Source: Flavobacterium phragmitis (lineage in GTDB: Bacteria; Bacteroidota; Bacteroidia; Flavobacteriales; Flavobacteriaceae). Taken from it: DNA of 64,000 nucleotides. Both the position numbers and the translations under genes were made by a program. How positions within the stretch are numbered: the first letter of the stretch is position 1; every line of letters begins with the position of its first letter. A model generated the notes under the pieces. The model did no database searches. It was not told the origin of the DNA and saw nothing but the letters and a program-made list of their open reading frames with translations. The stretch is from assembly GCF_900112575.1 (NCBI RefSeq), contig NZ_FOMH01000004.1, positions 1-64,000 on the forward strand, given 5' to 3'. This document shows, in pieces, positions 38,101 through 45,512 of this stretch.

Positions 38101-38913
38101 TTATTTTTGTATAGTATACGGCTGCACGGCAATTCCGGCTTGGTCTAGTGCAGCTTTGCAATTTTCTAATGTTTCAGTAAAAACAGATCCATAATCAGCA
38201 TTTTTAGCCCAAGGACGCACAGCAAAATCAACGGAACTAGCGGATAGGTTTTTTACAAAAACTTCTGGAGCAGGCTTTTTCAATACTTTTGGATTTTGAA
38301 CTAAAACATCTAGTAAAATTTCTTTTGCTTTCTTAATGTCTGAATCATAAGAAACAGCAAAAGTCAAATCGGCTCTTCTTTCTCCCTGCATCGAATAGTT
38401 AATGATATTCCCGTTAGATAATGCTCCATTAGGAACAAATACTGTCTGATTGTTTGCTGTAATCATTTTAGTGACGAAAATCTGAATTTCAAGAACAGTT
38501 GCAATCACACCTTGTGCTTCAATTGTATCACCAACTTTAAAGGGTTTGAAAACGATAATAAGCATTCCGCCAGCAAAGTTAGAAAGTGACCCCTGCAATG
38601 ATAAACCAATTGCAAGTCCCATTGCCCCTAAAATTGCTACGAATGAAGAAGTCTCGATTCCAAGGTTTGAAATAAAGGTTACGAATAATAAAATTCGTAA
38701 AGCCCACAACAATATATCGGCAAGGAATTTAGTAAGAGTTGGGTCAAGATTTCTCTTCTCCATTATTTTCCTAATAATTCGGTTTATTAGTTTTATAGCA
38801 TATAAACCAACAAATAAAACTATAAATGCCGAGATTAATTTAGGCGAATAATCAATAAAAATATTAGTAAATCGAGTAACGTATTTACCGACTTGTTCTG
38901 GGTTCAGATTCAT
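38101..38913 (-). CDS. Small mechanosensitive channel (MscS family)
   Basis: 270 residues from ATG at 38913 (MNLNPEQVGKYV). A TTG at 38940 would add 9 codons but lies inside a hairpin, so ATG is preferred. Three membrane helices: about 20-38, 60-80, and a glycine/alanine-rich pore helix (SFVAILGAMGLAIGLSLQGSLSNF), then FKVGDTIEAQGVIATVLEI and the beta domain (VFVPNGALSNGNIINYS). Opens under membrane tension to release solutes in osmotic downshock. Typical short MscS without extra domains. Confidence 0.93.
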   Translation of the reverse strand: MNLNPEQVGKYVTRFTNIFIDYSPKLISAFIVLFVGLYAIKLINRIIRKIMEKRNLDPTLTKFLADILLWALRILLFVTFISNLGIETSSFVAILGAMGLAIGLSLQGSLSNFAGGMLIIVFKPFKVGDTIEAQGVIATVLEIQIFVTKMITANNQTVFVPNGALSNGNIINYSMQGERRADLTFAVSYDSDIKKAKEILLDVLVQNPKVLKKPAPEVFVKNLSASSVDFAVRPWAKNADYGSVFTETLENCKAALDQAGIAVQPYTIQK

Positions 38914-38920
38914 GATTTTT

Positions 38921-38950
38921 AAAATAAAAAACCTTCTCAAATGAGAAGGT
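38921..38950 (-). terminator. Hairpin with T-tract in the mscS leader
   Basis: On the minus strand ACCTTCTCA-tt-TGAGAAGGT is followed by TTTTTTATTTT. It can end the transcript of the upstream gene (stop at 39000) but also lies between the mscS -7 element and its ATG, so it may act as an attenuator. Confidence 0.85.
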
Positions 38951-38962
38951 ATATTAGTTGTG

Positions 38963-38970
38963 CAAATATA
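38963..38970 (-). promoter_or_regulatory. -7 promoter element upstream of mscS
   Basis: TATATTTG on the minus strand, 49 bp before the mscS ATG and just ahead of the hairpin at 38921-38950. Confidence 0.45.
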
Positions 38971-38999
38971 AAAATATTTACCTTATTAGAAAACAGACA

Positions 39000-39407
39000 T
39001 TATATCTTGTCTGCAGCTTCATCGCCGATTTCTTCTACTGCTGCAGCCGATTTTTCGCTTGAATCAACAACCGTTTCAGAAATTGTTTCAGTGGTTTCAT
39101 GAGTTAGAGAAGCTGTTTTTTCTTTAACAGTGTCAATGACATCGCTTATTGCGTCTGATGCTTTATCGGCATATTCGCTTACAGTTTCTTTTGCTTTATC
39201 AGCATAATCTGCAGCTTTATCAATGATAGGCTCAGAAACTTCTTTTACTTTGTCAATAGCTTCTTCTGCAAAAGTTTCTGCTTTTTCAATATAAGGAGCA
39301 GCAGCTTCTTTAGCGTGCTCAAAAGTGGTTTCGGCATTATTTGCCAATTCTGTTACTGATTCTTTGGTTGAACCAAACAAGTTTTTAAAAAATGAAGATA
39401 ATCCCAT
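39000..39407 (-). CDS. Amphipathic-helix repeat protein (LEA/apolipoprotein-like)
   Basis: 135 residues with very biased composition (Ala, Glu, Lys, Asp, Thr, Ser). It starts MGLSSFFKNLFGSTKES, then runs as repeated amphipathic helices such as EEAIDKVKEVSEPIIDKAADYADKAKETV, with an approximate 11-residue spacing of AxEKA/DKAxD units. It has no signal peptide or membrane segment, so it is likely cytosolic. Similar LEA-like or YtxH-neighbour proteins are linked to stress or membrane protection, but no function can be assigned from sequence. Its neighbour is mscS, which would fit an osmotic theme (inference). Confidence 0.8.
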   Translation of the reverse strand: MGLSSFFKNLFGSTKESVTELANNAETTFEHAKEAAAPYIEKAETFAEEAIDKVKEVSEPIIDKAADYADKAKETVSEYADKASDAISDVIDTVKEKTASLTHETTETISETVVDSSEKSAAAVEEIGDEAADKI

Positions 39408-39502
39408 GGTTTTTAATTAATTGGTTATAAATACAATATTAATTAATTTTATAGAATTACTCGTTTTTTTGATGGTAAATAATTGATAACTAATGTTTAA
39501 GT

Positions 39503-39532
39503 GTAAAAAAAAGCGCCTCAAAGAGACGCTTT
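39503..39532 (-). terminator. Terminator of the Nfu gene
   Basis: On the minus strand AAAGCG-t-CTC-ttt-GAG-g-CGCTTT, one internal mismatch, followed by a run of T; 25 bp after the Nfu stop. Confidence 0.88.
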
Positions 39533-39557
39533 AAATAAAATATATCTAACTTTAGAT

Positions 39558-40457
39558 TTAAGCATTTGAAGCTTCTACTTTTATAGCTTCATCATTCAGC
39601 ATGCTTTTCAGCATATTTTCGATCCCGCTTTTTAAAGTAAAAGTCGAAGATGGGCAACCGCTGCAAGCACCTTGTAAAAGGACTTTTACTGTTTTATCTT
39701 CTTCATTGTAAGATTCGAAAGCAATATTTCCGCCATCTGCAGCTACAGCTGGTTTAACATATTCTTCTAAGATATTAATGATTTGTTGTGATGTTACATC
39801 TAGCTTGTCAAAGGCTTCATCTTTCGCAACTTCATTTTTTGTAGCTGTTTGAATCAGACTTTCGTCTAAAACCGTACCGCCGTTTTCAATAAACTGTTTA
39901 ATAAAAGTTCTTAATTCTAAAGTAATTTCAGACCAGTCATTAATTTCATATTTCGTTACCGAAATATAGTTTTCATCAATAAAAATTTCTTTTACATAAG
40001 GAAATTTGAATAATTCCTGAGCTAATGGGGAAGAAGCAGTCTGGTCGATATTTTTGTATTCAACAGCATTACGAGTCAGCATTCTGCTTACTACAAATTT
40101 TAAAGCAGAAGGATTTGGAGTTGTTTCTCCGTAAACTGTAATAGGCTGTTTTTTAGCTTTGGTTTCATCAATTTTAATGATAACCCCGCCTTTTTCAACA
40201 AAAGAGCTTATTTGTTCAGCAACAGCGTCTTTAACATCATCCCAATCTACAATGCTGTATCTTTCGATAGCAATAAAATTCCCAGATATATAAACAGTCT
40301 TAACGAATGGTAAATAGAATAATTGTTGAGCCAAAGGAGAAGCCTGGGCTTCGTCAATGTTTTTGAACTCAAAGTTTTGATTTTGAGTAATAAAATCCTC
40401 AAACTCGAACTTTAAAATAGTTGGATTTTGAGTTTCTTTTATAGTGATTTTTGTCAT
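39558..40457 (-). CDS. NifU-type iron-sulfur scaffold protein with duplicated Nfu N-terminal domain
   Basis: 299 residues: two consecutive Nfu_N domains (about 1-97 with NPTILKFEFEDFI, SPLAQQLFYLPFVKTVYISGNFIAIER; and about 107-200 with NPSALKFVVSRML, SPLAQELFKFPYVKEIFIDENYISVTK), then a NifU C-terminal domain (about 220-295) with VAADGGNIAFESY and C265-SG-C268. The CxxC holds a 4Fe-4S cluster for delivery to client proteins in the cytoplasm. The duplication of the N-terminal domain is visible by self-alignment and may double client or partner contacts. Single gene with a good -7 element upstream and its own terminator. Confidence 0.92.
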   Translation of the reverse strand: MTKITIKETQNPTILKFEFEDFITQNQNFEFKNIDEAQASPLAQQLFYLPFVKTVYISGNFIAIERYSIVDWDDVKDAVAEQISSFVEKGGVIIKIDETKAKKQPITVYGETTPNPSALKFVVSRMLTRNAVEYKNIDQTASSPLAQELFKFPYVKEIFIDENYISVTKYEINDWSEITLELRTFIKQFIENGGTVLDESLIQTATKNEVAKDEAFDKLDVTSQQIINILEEYVKPAVAADGGNIAFESYNEEDKTVKVLLQGACSGCPSSTFTLKSGIENMLKSMLNDEAIKVEASNA

Positions 40458-40473
40458 GGCAGTATATTTTTTG

Positions 40474-40481
40474 CAAATTTA
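40474..40481 (-). promoter_or_regulatory. -7 promoter element for the Nfu gene
   Basis: TAAATTTG on the minus strand, 16 bp before the Nfu ATG. Confidence 0.55.
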
Positions 40482-40600
40482 CTAAAGTTATTTTCTACTA
40501 ATAACTATATTTGATTTTTTAATGAAATAATTAAGACTCTTCTCAAGGAAATCGTGTTAAATTGCAGGAGTGAAAATTATATTGATACAAAATTGCCTTT

Positions 40601-41593
40601 ATGAAATTTAAAATCAGGGTTTTATTAATTTTTCTTATTTGCTCCTTTTTTTCTTACTCTCAAGAAGGAATACCTGTTTATTCGGATTATTTATCAGATA
40701 ATTATTACTTAATTCACCCTTCGATGGCAGGTGCAGCCAATTGTGCCAAGATTAGATTAACTGCTAGAAAACAATGGTTCGGACAAGAAGATGCGCCAAC
40801 TTTGCAAACATTAAGTTTTAATGGAAGAGTAGGAGAACGTTCTGGAGCTGGTATAATTGTTTTTAATGATAAAAATGGATATCATTCTCAAAAAGGAGTC
40901 AAACTGACTTATGCGCATCATATCATGTTTTCGAGAGATGAGATTGATTTGAATCAGCTTTCTTTTGGTATCAGCGGAGGTTTAATACAGAGCCAGTTGG
41001 ACGAAACGAAATTTGGAGGAACTTTTGATCCTATTGTTTTTGGTTCTATTCAAAAAGACTCTTATTTTAATATGGATATTGGTGCTTCGTATAACTTTAT
41101 GGACTTTTATGCACATGCAACGGTTCAGGGTTTATTAGAAACGAGAAGAGAGTTGTATACAGAATATGAAAGTGATAACCTGAGAAAGTTTTTATTAAGT
41201 GCCGGATATGTTTTTGGTAAAAATAACAACATTACCTGGGAACCTTCAATCCTTTTTCAGTATTTTGATAAAACCAAAGAAAAAACTCTTGATTTAAACA
41301 TAAAAGCTTACAAAAATATGGACTTTGGAAGTCTTTGGGCTGCGTTATCGTACAGAAGAGGTTTTGATGGAGGACAGTATCTTGCTGGAAATAATGGTGT
41401 AGCTTCTCAAAAATTACAATTTTTTACGCCTATAGTTGGTGTTAATTTCAAGAACTTTATGTTTGCTTATACCTATTCTCAAGTAATGGGAGATGTGAAA
41501 TTTGATACTGGTGGTTACCATCAGATTACTTTGGGGATTAATTTATTCTGTAGAAAAGAACGTTACGACTGCAACTGTCCTGCGGTTAACTAA
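40601..41593 (+). CDS. PorP/SprF family type IX secretion membrane protein (second)
   Basis: 330 residues. Signal peptide (ends SYSQ), then YSDYLSDNYYLIHPSMAGAANCAKIRLTARKQWFG, the PorP/SprF N-terminal pattern. Barrel strands follow. The tail is unusual: CRKERYDCNCPAVN, three cysteines in 14 residues after the last strand (ITLGINLF). No adhesin gene is adjacent: the next gene, 12 bp on, is a gamma-carbonic anhydrase. So its cargo, if any, is encoded elsewhere. Confidence 0.87.
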   Translation: MKFKIRVLLIFLICSFFSYSQEGIPVYSDYLSDNYYLIHPSMAGAANCAKIRLTARKQWFGQEDAPTLQTLSFNGRVGERSGAGIIVFNDKNGYHSQKGVKLTYAHHIMFSRDEIDLNQLSFGISGGLIQSQLDETKFGGTFDPIVFGSIQKDSYFNMDIGASYNFMDFYAHATVQGLLETRRELYTEYESDNLRKFLLSAGYVFGKNNNITWEPSILFQYFDKTKEKTLDLNIKAYKNMDFGSLWAALSYRRGFDGGQYLAGNNGVASQKLQFFTPIVGVNFKNFMFAYTYSQVMGDVKFDTGGYHQITLGINLFCRKERYDCNCPAVN

Positions 41594-41604
41594 ATATTAT
41601 TTTT

Positions 41605-42129
41605 ATGCTGATTAAGTCTGTGAACGGAAAAGCGCCTCAAATTCCAGAGGATTGTTATGTTGCTGAAAATGCTACAATTGTGGGAGATGTTACTTTTGGT
41701 GATTCCTGCAGTGTCTGGTTTAATGCCGTGGTAAGAGGAGATGTTAATTTTATTAAAATCGGAAATAAAGTAAACATCCAAGATGGAGCTGTTATTCATT
41801 GCACCTATCAAAAGCACCCAACTGTAATTGGAAATAACGTTTCTATAGGTCATAATGCGATTGTGCACGGTTGCACTATTCACGATAATGTCCTGATTGG
41901 AATGGGAGCCATCGTTATGGATAATTGTGTTGTAGAAAGTAATGCAATTATTGCAGCAGGAGCTGTAGTCACTCAAAATACTGTTGTAACTTCTGGAAGT
42001 ATTTATGCAGGAGTTCCTGCCAAAAAAGTAAAAGATATTGATCAATCTGATTTTGCTGGCGAAATTGAGCGCATTTCGAATAATTATGTAATGTATTCAG
42101 GCTGGTTCAAAAACGAAGAACAATTATAA
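41605..42129 (+). CDS. Gamma-class carbonic anhydrase family protein
   Basis: 174 residues folding as a left-handed beta-helix of hexapeptide repeats (ATIVGDVTFGDSCSVWFNAVVRGD, VNIQDGAVIHC, VIGNNVSIGHNAIVHGC). The three zinc-ligand histidines of the gamma class are present: one in VIHCT and two in GHNAIVHGC. Many YrdA/PaaY-like members have weak or no anhydrase activity, so CO2 hydration is probable but not certain. Cytoplasmic trimer. Likely co-transcribed with the PorP/SprF gene. Confidence 0.88.
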   Translation: MLIKSVNGKAPQIPEDCYVAENATIVGDVTFGDSCSVWFNAVVRGDVNFIKIGNKVNIQDGAVIHCTYQKHPTVIGNNVSIGHNAIVHGCTIHDNVLIGMGAIVMDNCVVESNAIIAAGAVVTQNTVVTSGSIYAGVPAKKVKDIDQSDFAGEIERISNNYVMYSGWFKNEEQL

Positions 42130-42153
42130 AAAATCCAAAAAATAAAATTCCAG

Positions 42154-42184
42154 ATTCCAAGGTTTAATGCTTTTGGAATTTTTG
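42154..42184 (+). terminator. Terminator after the carbonic anhydrase gene
   Basis: ATTCCAA / TTGGAAT, 7-bp stem with a 12-nt loop, then TTTT. Weak but well placed between convergent genes. Confidence 0.6.
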
Positions 42185-42203
42185 TTATTAGAATTTTAAA
42201 CAA

Positions 42204-42920
42204 TTATAGGTTGATTTTCTCAAAAAAGGCATTTTTATAGCTTTCGCTGATTGGAACTCTTTTATCACTTATCAAGACCTTATTTTTCTGAATCGATTTT
42301 ACATGTTTGATATTGATAATGTACGACCTGTGAATTCGCGAAAAACCTTTGCTGGAAAGCAGATTTTCTAATTTGATTAAACTGATAAGGGTTAGTGTAA
42401 ATTTGTTGTCTGTCGTGTAAATTTTGACATAATCTTTTAATCCTTCGATAAAAAGAATGTCCGCAAAATTTAATTTCACATTTTCGTATTCTGCTCTAAC
42501 GAACATAAAATCCTGTTCGATTTCAGTTGCATTTGTGGTTTCAGAAATAGTCTGTGGAACAACTGCCGGCTGTAAAACCTGCTGTGCCCTTACGACTGCT
42601 TTTAAAAATCGATGAAAAGGAATTGGTTTCACCAAATAATCAACTGCACCGAGATTAAAACCTTCTACGGCATAATCTGAATAGGCAGTGGTAAAAATGA
42701 CCAAAGGTTTTTTCTCGATAGTATTTATAAAATCAATTCCAGAAAAATGAGGCATTTCGATATCCAAAAAAATCAAGTCAACATTGTTCTGGTTAATAAA
42801 TGAAACAGCGTCAATCGCATTGTTAAAAGAATTCATTAATTCCAACGAATCTACTTTTTTGACAAAATCCTGCAATAATTCTACAGCTAAAGGTTCGTCA
42901 TCAATAATTACACATTTCAT
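42204..42920 (-). CDS. LytTR-family response regulator
   Basis: 238 residues. Receiver domain about 1-120 with acidic pair D7/D8, phospho-acceptor D53 (LIFLDIEMPHFSG), Thr in VIFTTAYSDY and Lys in DYLVKPIPF; LytTR DNA-binding domain about 135-236 (LFIEGLKDYVKIYT, GFSRIHRSYIINIKHV, VPISESYK). It is paired with the LytS-type kinase gene upstream on the same strand. A 135-bp gap with its own -7 element separates them, so it may also be transcribed alone. Confidence 0.95.
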   Translation of the reverse strand: MKCVIIDDEPLAVELLQDFVKKVDSLELMNSFNNAIDAVSFINQNNVDLIFLDIEMPHFSGIDFINTIEKKPLVIFTTAYSDYAVEGFNLGAVDYLVKPIPFHRFLKAVVRAQQVLQPAVVPQTISETTNATEIEQDFMFVRAEYENVKLNFADILFIEGLKDYVKIYTTDNKFTLTLISLIKLENLLSSKGFSRIHRSYIINIKHVKSIQKNKVLISDKRVPISESYKNAFFEKINL

Positions 42921-42958
42921 TCTTTCAGAATTAAGTTTTATAAATTGTTTTCGGCATT

Positions 42959-42966
42959 CAAAAGTA
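42959..42966 (-). promoter_or_regulatory. -7 promoter element for the LytTR regulator
   Basis: TACTTTTG on the minus strand, 38 bp before the regulator's ATG. Confidence 0.5.
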
Positions 42967-43055
42967 ATTTTAAACCAGTGAATTAAGTTTTAAAATTTTC
43001 ATAAAATACTGGTTAAGAAATTAAAATTATATTCTAGATAGAATAGTTCAATGTA

Positions 43056-44171
43056 CTAGATGCCTGTTTTAATTTCATCCAATTTTAAATTTAAATGAAC
43101 TCTGTAATATGCATTATCTTGAGTAATGTTTAATTCGTGTGCATTTGGATAGAGTAAATCAAGACGATTCTGAATGTTTACCAATCCAATTCCCGAGTTT
43201 TCAGGATCTTTAACATAGTTTTCAATAGAGTTTTCAATCCAGAAATCAAGATTATTGTCGGTAATGAGAATTTTAATTTTCACATGCGCAGCACCTTTGT
43301 AATCTGTTCCGTATTTAAAGGCATTTTCAACAAAAGAAATCAAAAGTAATGGTTCGATAAATTTGTTTTTGGTATCGCCATGTACATTTATTACAATGTC
43401 TTCGATATTGTTTAATCTCAGTTTTTGCAGTTCAATGTAATTCTGAATATAGTTAACTTCTTTTTCTAAAGCCACCGTTTTGTTATCTGTTTCATAAAGC
43501 ATATAGCGCATAAGTTCAGATAACGTGACGATGGCATCAGGGACCAAATCAGATTTTTTGTGTGCCAAAGAATAGATGCTGTTTAGAGAATTGAATAAAA
43601 AATGCGGGTTAGTTTGCTTGCGCAGATATATTAATTCTGTATTTGTTCTATGCGTTTCGGCAATCAGTTTGTTTTGCTGATTATTATAAAACTCGGTTAA
43701 TGTTCTAATAATCGCACTAATTGTTATAATCAAAATATAAAAAAACGAAGGCCCCAGTTTAAAGAAAATTGGTTGTCTCATCTCAATTCTTTGAGGCATC
43801 ATGTGGCCAGGTCTCGGAAAAAAATGAGGTCCTTGCGGAATCATTCGTGCAGGCATTATATTTTCAGGTCTTAAATGTCTGAATTCAGGAATCGTATAAT
43901 TGATTCTAATAATCATGAAAACAGCAATAAGGCCAAAAGCAAACCAAAAGTAAAGCCAGTATTTTTTTTGTAAAAGATAGGAAGGAACCAAATAAAAATA
44001 GTTCAGATAAAACAATGCAATTCCTGTGGTCCATTGTAGATAAAAATCACTGCTCATCTTAAACGGACTTTCGTAAAACTGAATTAATGAAGTTAAAATA
44101 AAGAAAACCCATATTGCGCAATGAAATAGAATTTTGTTATATCCGGTATTTTTTAAGGTATCTAACTGCAT
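43056..44171 (-). CDS. LytS-type sensor histidine kinase with Met/His-rich loop
   Basis: 371 residues. Four membrane helices (about 13-32, 47-67, 72-90, 140-157), then a His_kinase domain with H190 in TNPHFLFNSLNSIYSL, the N-box SFVENAFKYG and the G-box GIGLVNIQNRLDLLYP. No PAS or HAMP domain, typical for the LytS/YehU group that pairs with LytTR regulators. The loop between helices three and four (about 100-136) is rich in Met, His and Pro (IMPARMIPQGPHFFPRPGH and on); metal sensing is possible but unproven. It begins directly at the stop of the DUF4907 gene, so the two are co-transcribed. Confidence 0.94.
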   Translation of the reverse strand: MQLDTLKNTGYNKILFHCAIWVFFILTSLIQFYESPFKMSSDFYLQWTTGIALFYLNYFYLVPSYLLQKKYWLYFWFAFGLIAVFMIIRINYTIPEFRHLRPENIMPARMIPQGPHFFPRPGHMMPQRIEMRQPIFFKLGPSFFYILIITISAIIRTLTEFYNNQQNKLIAETHRTNTELIYLRKQTNPHFLFNSLNSIYSLAHKKSDLVPDAIVTLSELMRYMLYETDNKTVALEKEVNYIQNYIELQKLRLNNIEDIVINVHGDTKNKFIEPLLLISFVENAFKYGTDYKGAAHVKIKILITDNNLDFWIENSIENYVKDPENSGIGLVNIQNRLDLLYPNAHELNITQDNAYYRVHLNLKLDEIKTGI

Positions 44172-44516
44172 TTATAATTTTATTTTTAATAAAATTAAAT
44201 CTTTTTTGGTTACCGCTGGTGATAAGTTTTGTTTGAGTTTTTGTTTTACAAGATCGGCTACTTTCATAGCATCACCTTCTGTTGCAAAACTTTTGTTTTC
44301 GCTAATTACCGGAATAACACTTTGTTTAATTAGAATTTTTTCTTTGTAAGCAATCGTGTATCCCCATCCTGAATTTGTTTGAAAAGAGGCAGATGTAAGA
44401 GCTTCTTTTTTGGTGCAGGAAATAAAGAACAAAAAGAATATAAAAAATAGGAAACACTTCTGGATCGACTTCCAGAAGTGTTTTTTAGCATTAGTTATCA
44501 TCATCACTTTGTTCAT
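44172..44516 (-). CDS. DUF4907 small lipoprotein
   Basis: 114 residues from ATG at 44516; ATGs at 44504 and 44501 are equally possible, all overlapping the end of the kelch gene. Hydrophobic stretch CFLFFIFFLFFIS then Cys-Thr-Lys-Lys gives a lipoprotein signal. Body: SGWGYTIAYKEKILIKQSVIPVI and FATEGDAMKVADLVKQKLKQN, as in DUF4907. Function unknown; in Bacteroidota this domain is often encoded beside kelch-repeat proteins. A 13-bp hairpin falls inside its first 22 codons. Confidence 0.75.
   Translation of the reverse strand: MNKVMMITNAKKHFWKSIQKCFLFFIFFLFFISCTKKEALTSASFQTNSGWGYTIAYKEKILIKQSVIPVISENKSFATEGDAMKVADLVKQKLKQNLSPAVTKKDLILLKIKL
44452..44483. terminator. 13-bp perfect hairpin inside the start of the DUF4907 gene, after the kelch stop
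   Basis: AAACACTTCTGGA / TCCAGAAGTGTTT with a 6-nt loop, 8 nt after the kelch stop on the minus strand. T-tracts are imperfect on the minus strand and good on the plus strand. It may partly end the kelch transcript and so dampen the kinase and regulator genes. Confidence 0.65.
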
Positions 44517-45495
44517 CTAATGGTCTAAATTCCCAAGCATCATCAAAATAGGTAGAGCCAATTCTTCCTAACATATAATATCCTCTATTATTAATTGCAA
44601 AAGCTACAGCATCTGTTCTGATAGCACCTTCCATTGGAGTTCTTTCTTCCCATAAATCAGTTGTTGGATTATATTCCCAAACTGTTTTTACATTTTCACC
44701 ACCTACAATGTATCCAAGTCCATTCATAGAGAAACTAGAAGCATTTGAACGTACAATCGCATAATCATCGTTGTATGAGTAATCATCGTCAGTATCTTTA
44801 TCGACGTCACGTTTTCTTGTCCAAGTATCTGTTGATGGATCAAATTCCCAAAAATCTTCTTGGTAAGTACCATTGTTTACACCAGTTACTAAGTACGCTT
44901 TGTCTGCAATTACAAAAACGGTTGCATTACGTCTTTTGTTACCGCTGAAACCGTTTACAAGTGTCCAAGCATCAGTTTGATCATTGTATTGATAAAAATC
45001 TTTTAAATAATTTCCATCATATCCAGTACCAAAATAAGCTTTACCGCCTACTTGAAAACCAACGGCAGCATAACGAGCTGTTCCTGCAAAATCTGCTTTT
45101 TGTGACCAGCTGTTGCTGACAGGGTCGTATTGATAAAAATCTTTCAGTTTGTTTGTCCCATCATAACCAAGACCAACATAACCTTTATCGTTTAATGCAA
45201 AACTAGAAGCAGAACTTCTTCCTATTCCAGTAAAATCTGCTTTTTGTTCCCAATAATCCCCATTAGAATTGTAAATCCATAAATCTTTTAAATATTCATC
45301 GCCGGTATAACCGCCAACAACATAAGCGAAATCTCCAATAACGAAACTTGTTGCACTAGATCTTGCAGGGCCGTCAAAGGCTGATTTTTTAATCCAGTTT
45401 CCCATTAATTCGTCATCTTCATCATTACTGCAGCTTACAAAAAAAAGGCTCGAAAAAAGCGCTGTGAATAAAATTCCTTTTTTTAGATTAATCAT
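44491..45495 (-). CDS. Kelch-repeat lipoprotein
   Basis: 334 residues. Lipobox FVSC at about 19-22. About six kelch-like blades of roughly 45-50 residues, e.g. GPARSSATSFVIGDFAYVVGGYTGDEYLKDLWIYN and KADFAGTARYAAVGFQVGGKAYFGTGYDGNYLKDFYQYN, with the GG/GY and tryptophan positions of a beta-propeller. Blade four carries an acidic insertion (DKDTDDDYSYNDDY), and both ends are Asp/Glu-rich. A surface- or periplasm-facing binding propeller is likely; ligand unknown. It lies 17 bp after the barrel-protein gene and overlaps the DUF4907 gene. Confidence 0.88.
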   Translation of the reverse strand: MINLKKGILFTALFSSLFFVSCSNDEDDELMGNWIKKSAFDGPARSSATSFVIGDFAYVVGGYTGDEYLKDLWIYNSNGDYWEQKADFTGIGRSSASSFALNDKGYVGLGYDGTNKLKDFYQYDPVSNSWSQKADFAGTARYAAVGFQVGGKAYFGTGYDGNYLKDFYQYNDQTDAWTLVNGFSGNKRRNATVFVIADKAYLVTGVNNGTYQEDFWEFDPSTDTWTRKRDVDKDTDDDYSYNDDYAIVRSNASSFSMNGLGYIVGGENVKTVWEYNPTTDLWEERTPMEGAIRTDAVAFAINNRGYYMLGRIGSTYFDDAWEFRPLDEQSDDDN

Positions 45496-45512
45496 AGTGT
45501 ATTTAATTTTAT

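Noticed and set aside
41590..42045. 151-codon ORF antisense to the carbonic anhydrase
   Set aside because: Asn/Ser/His-rich shadow of the hexapeptide repeats; no independent support.
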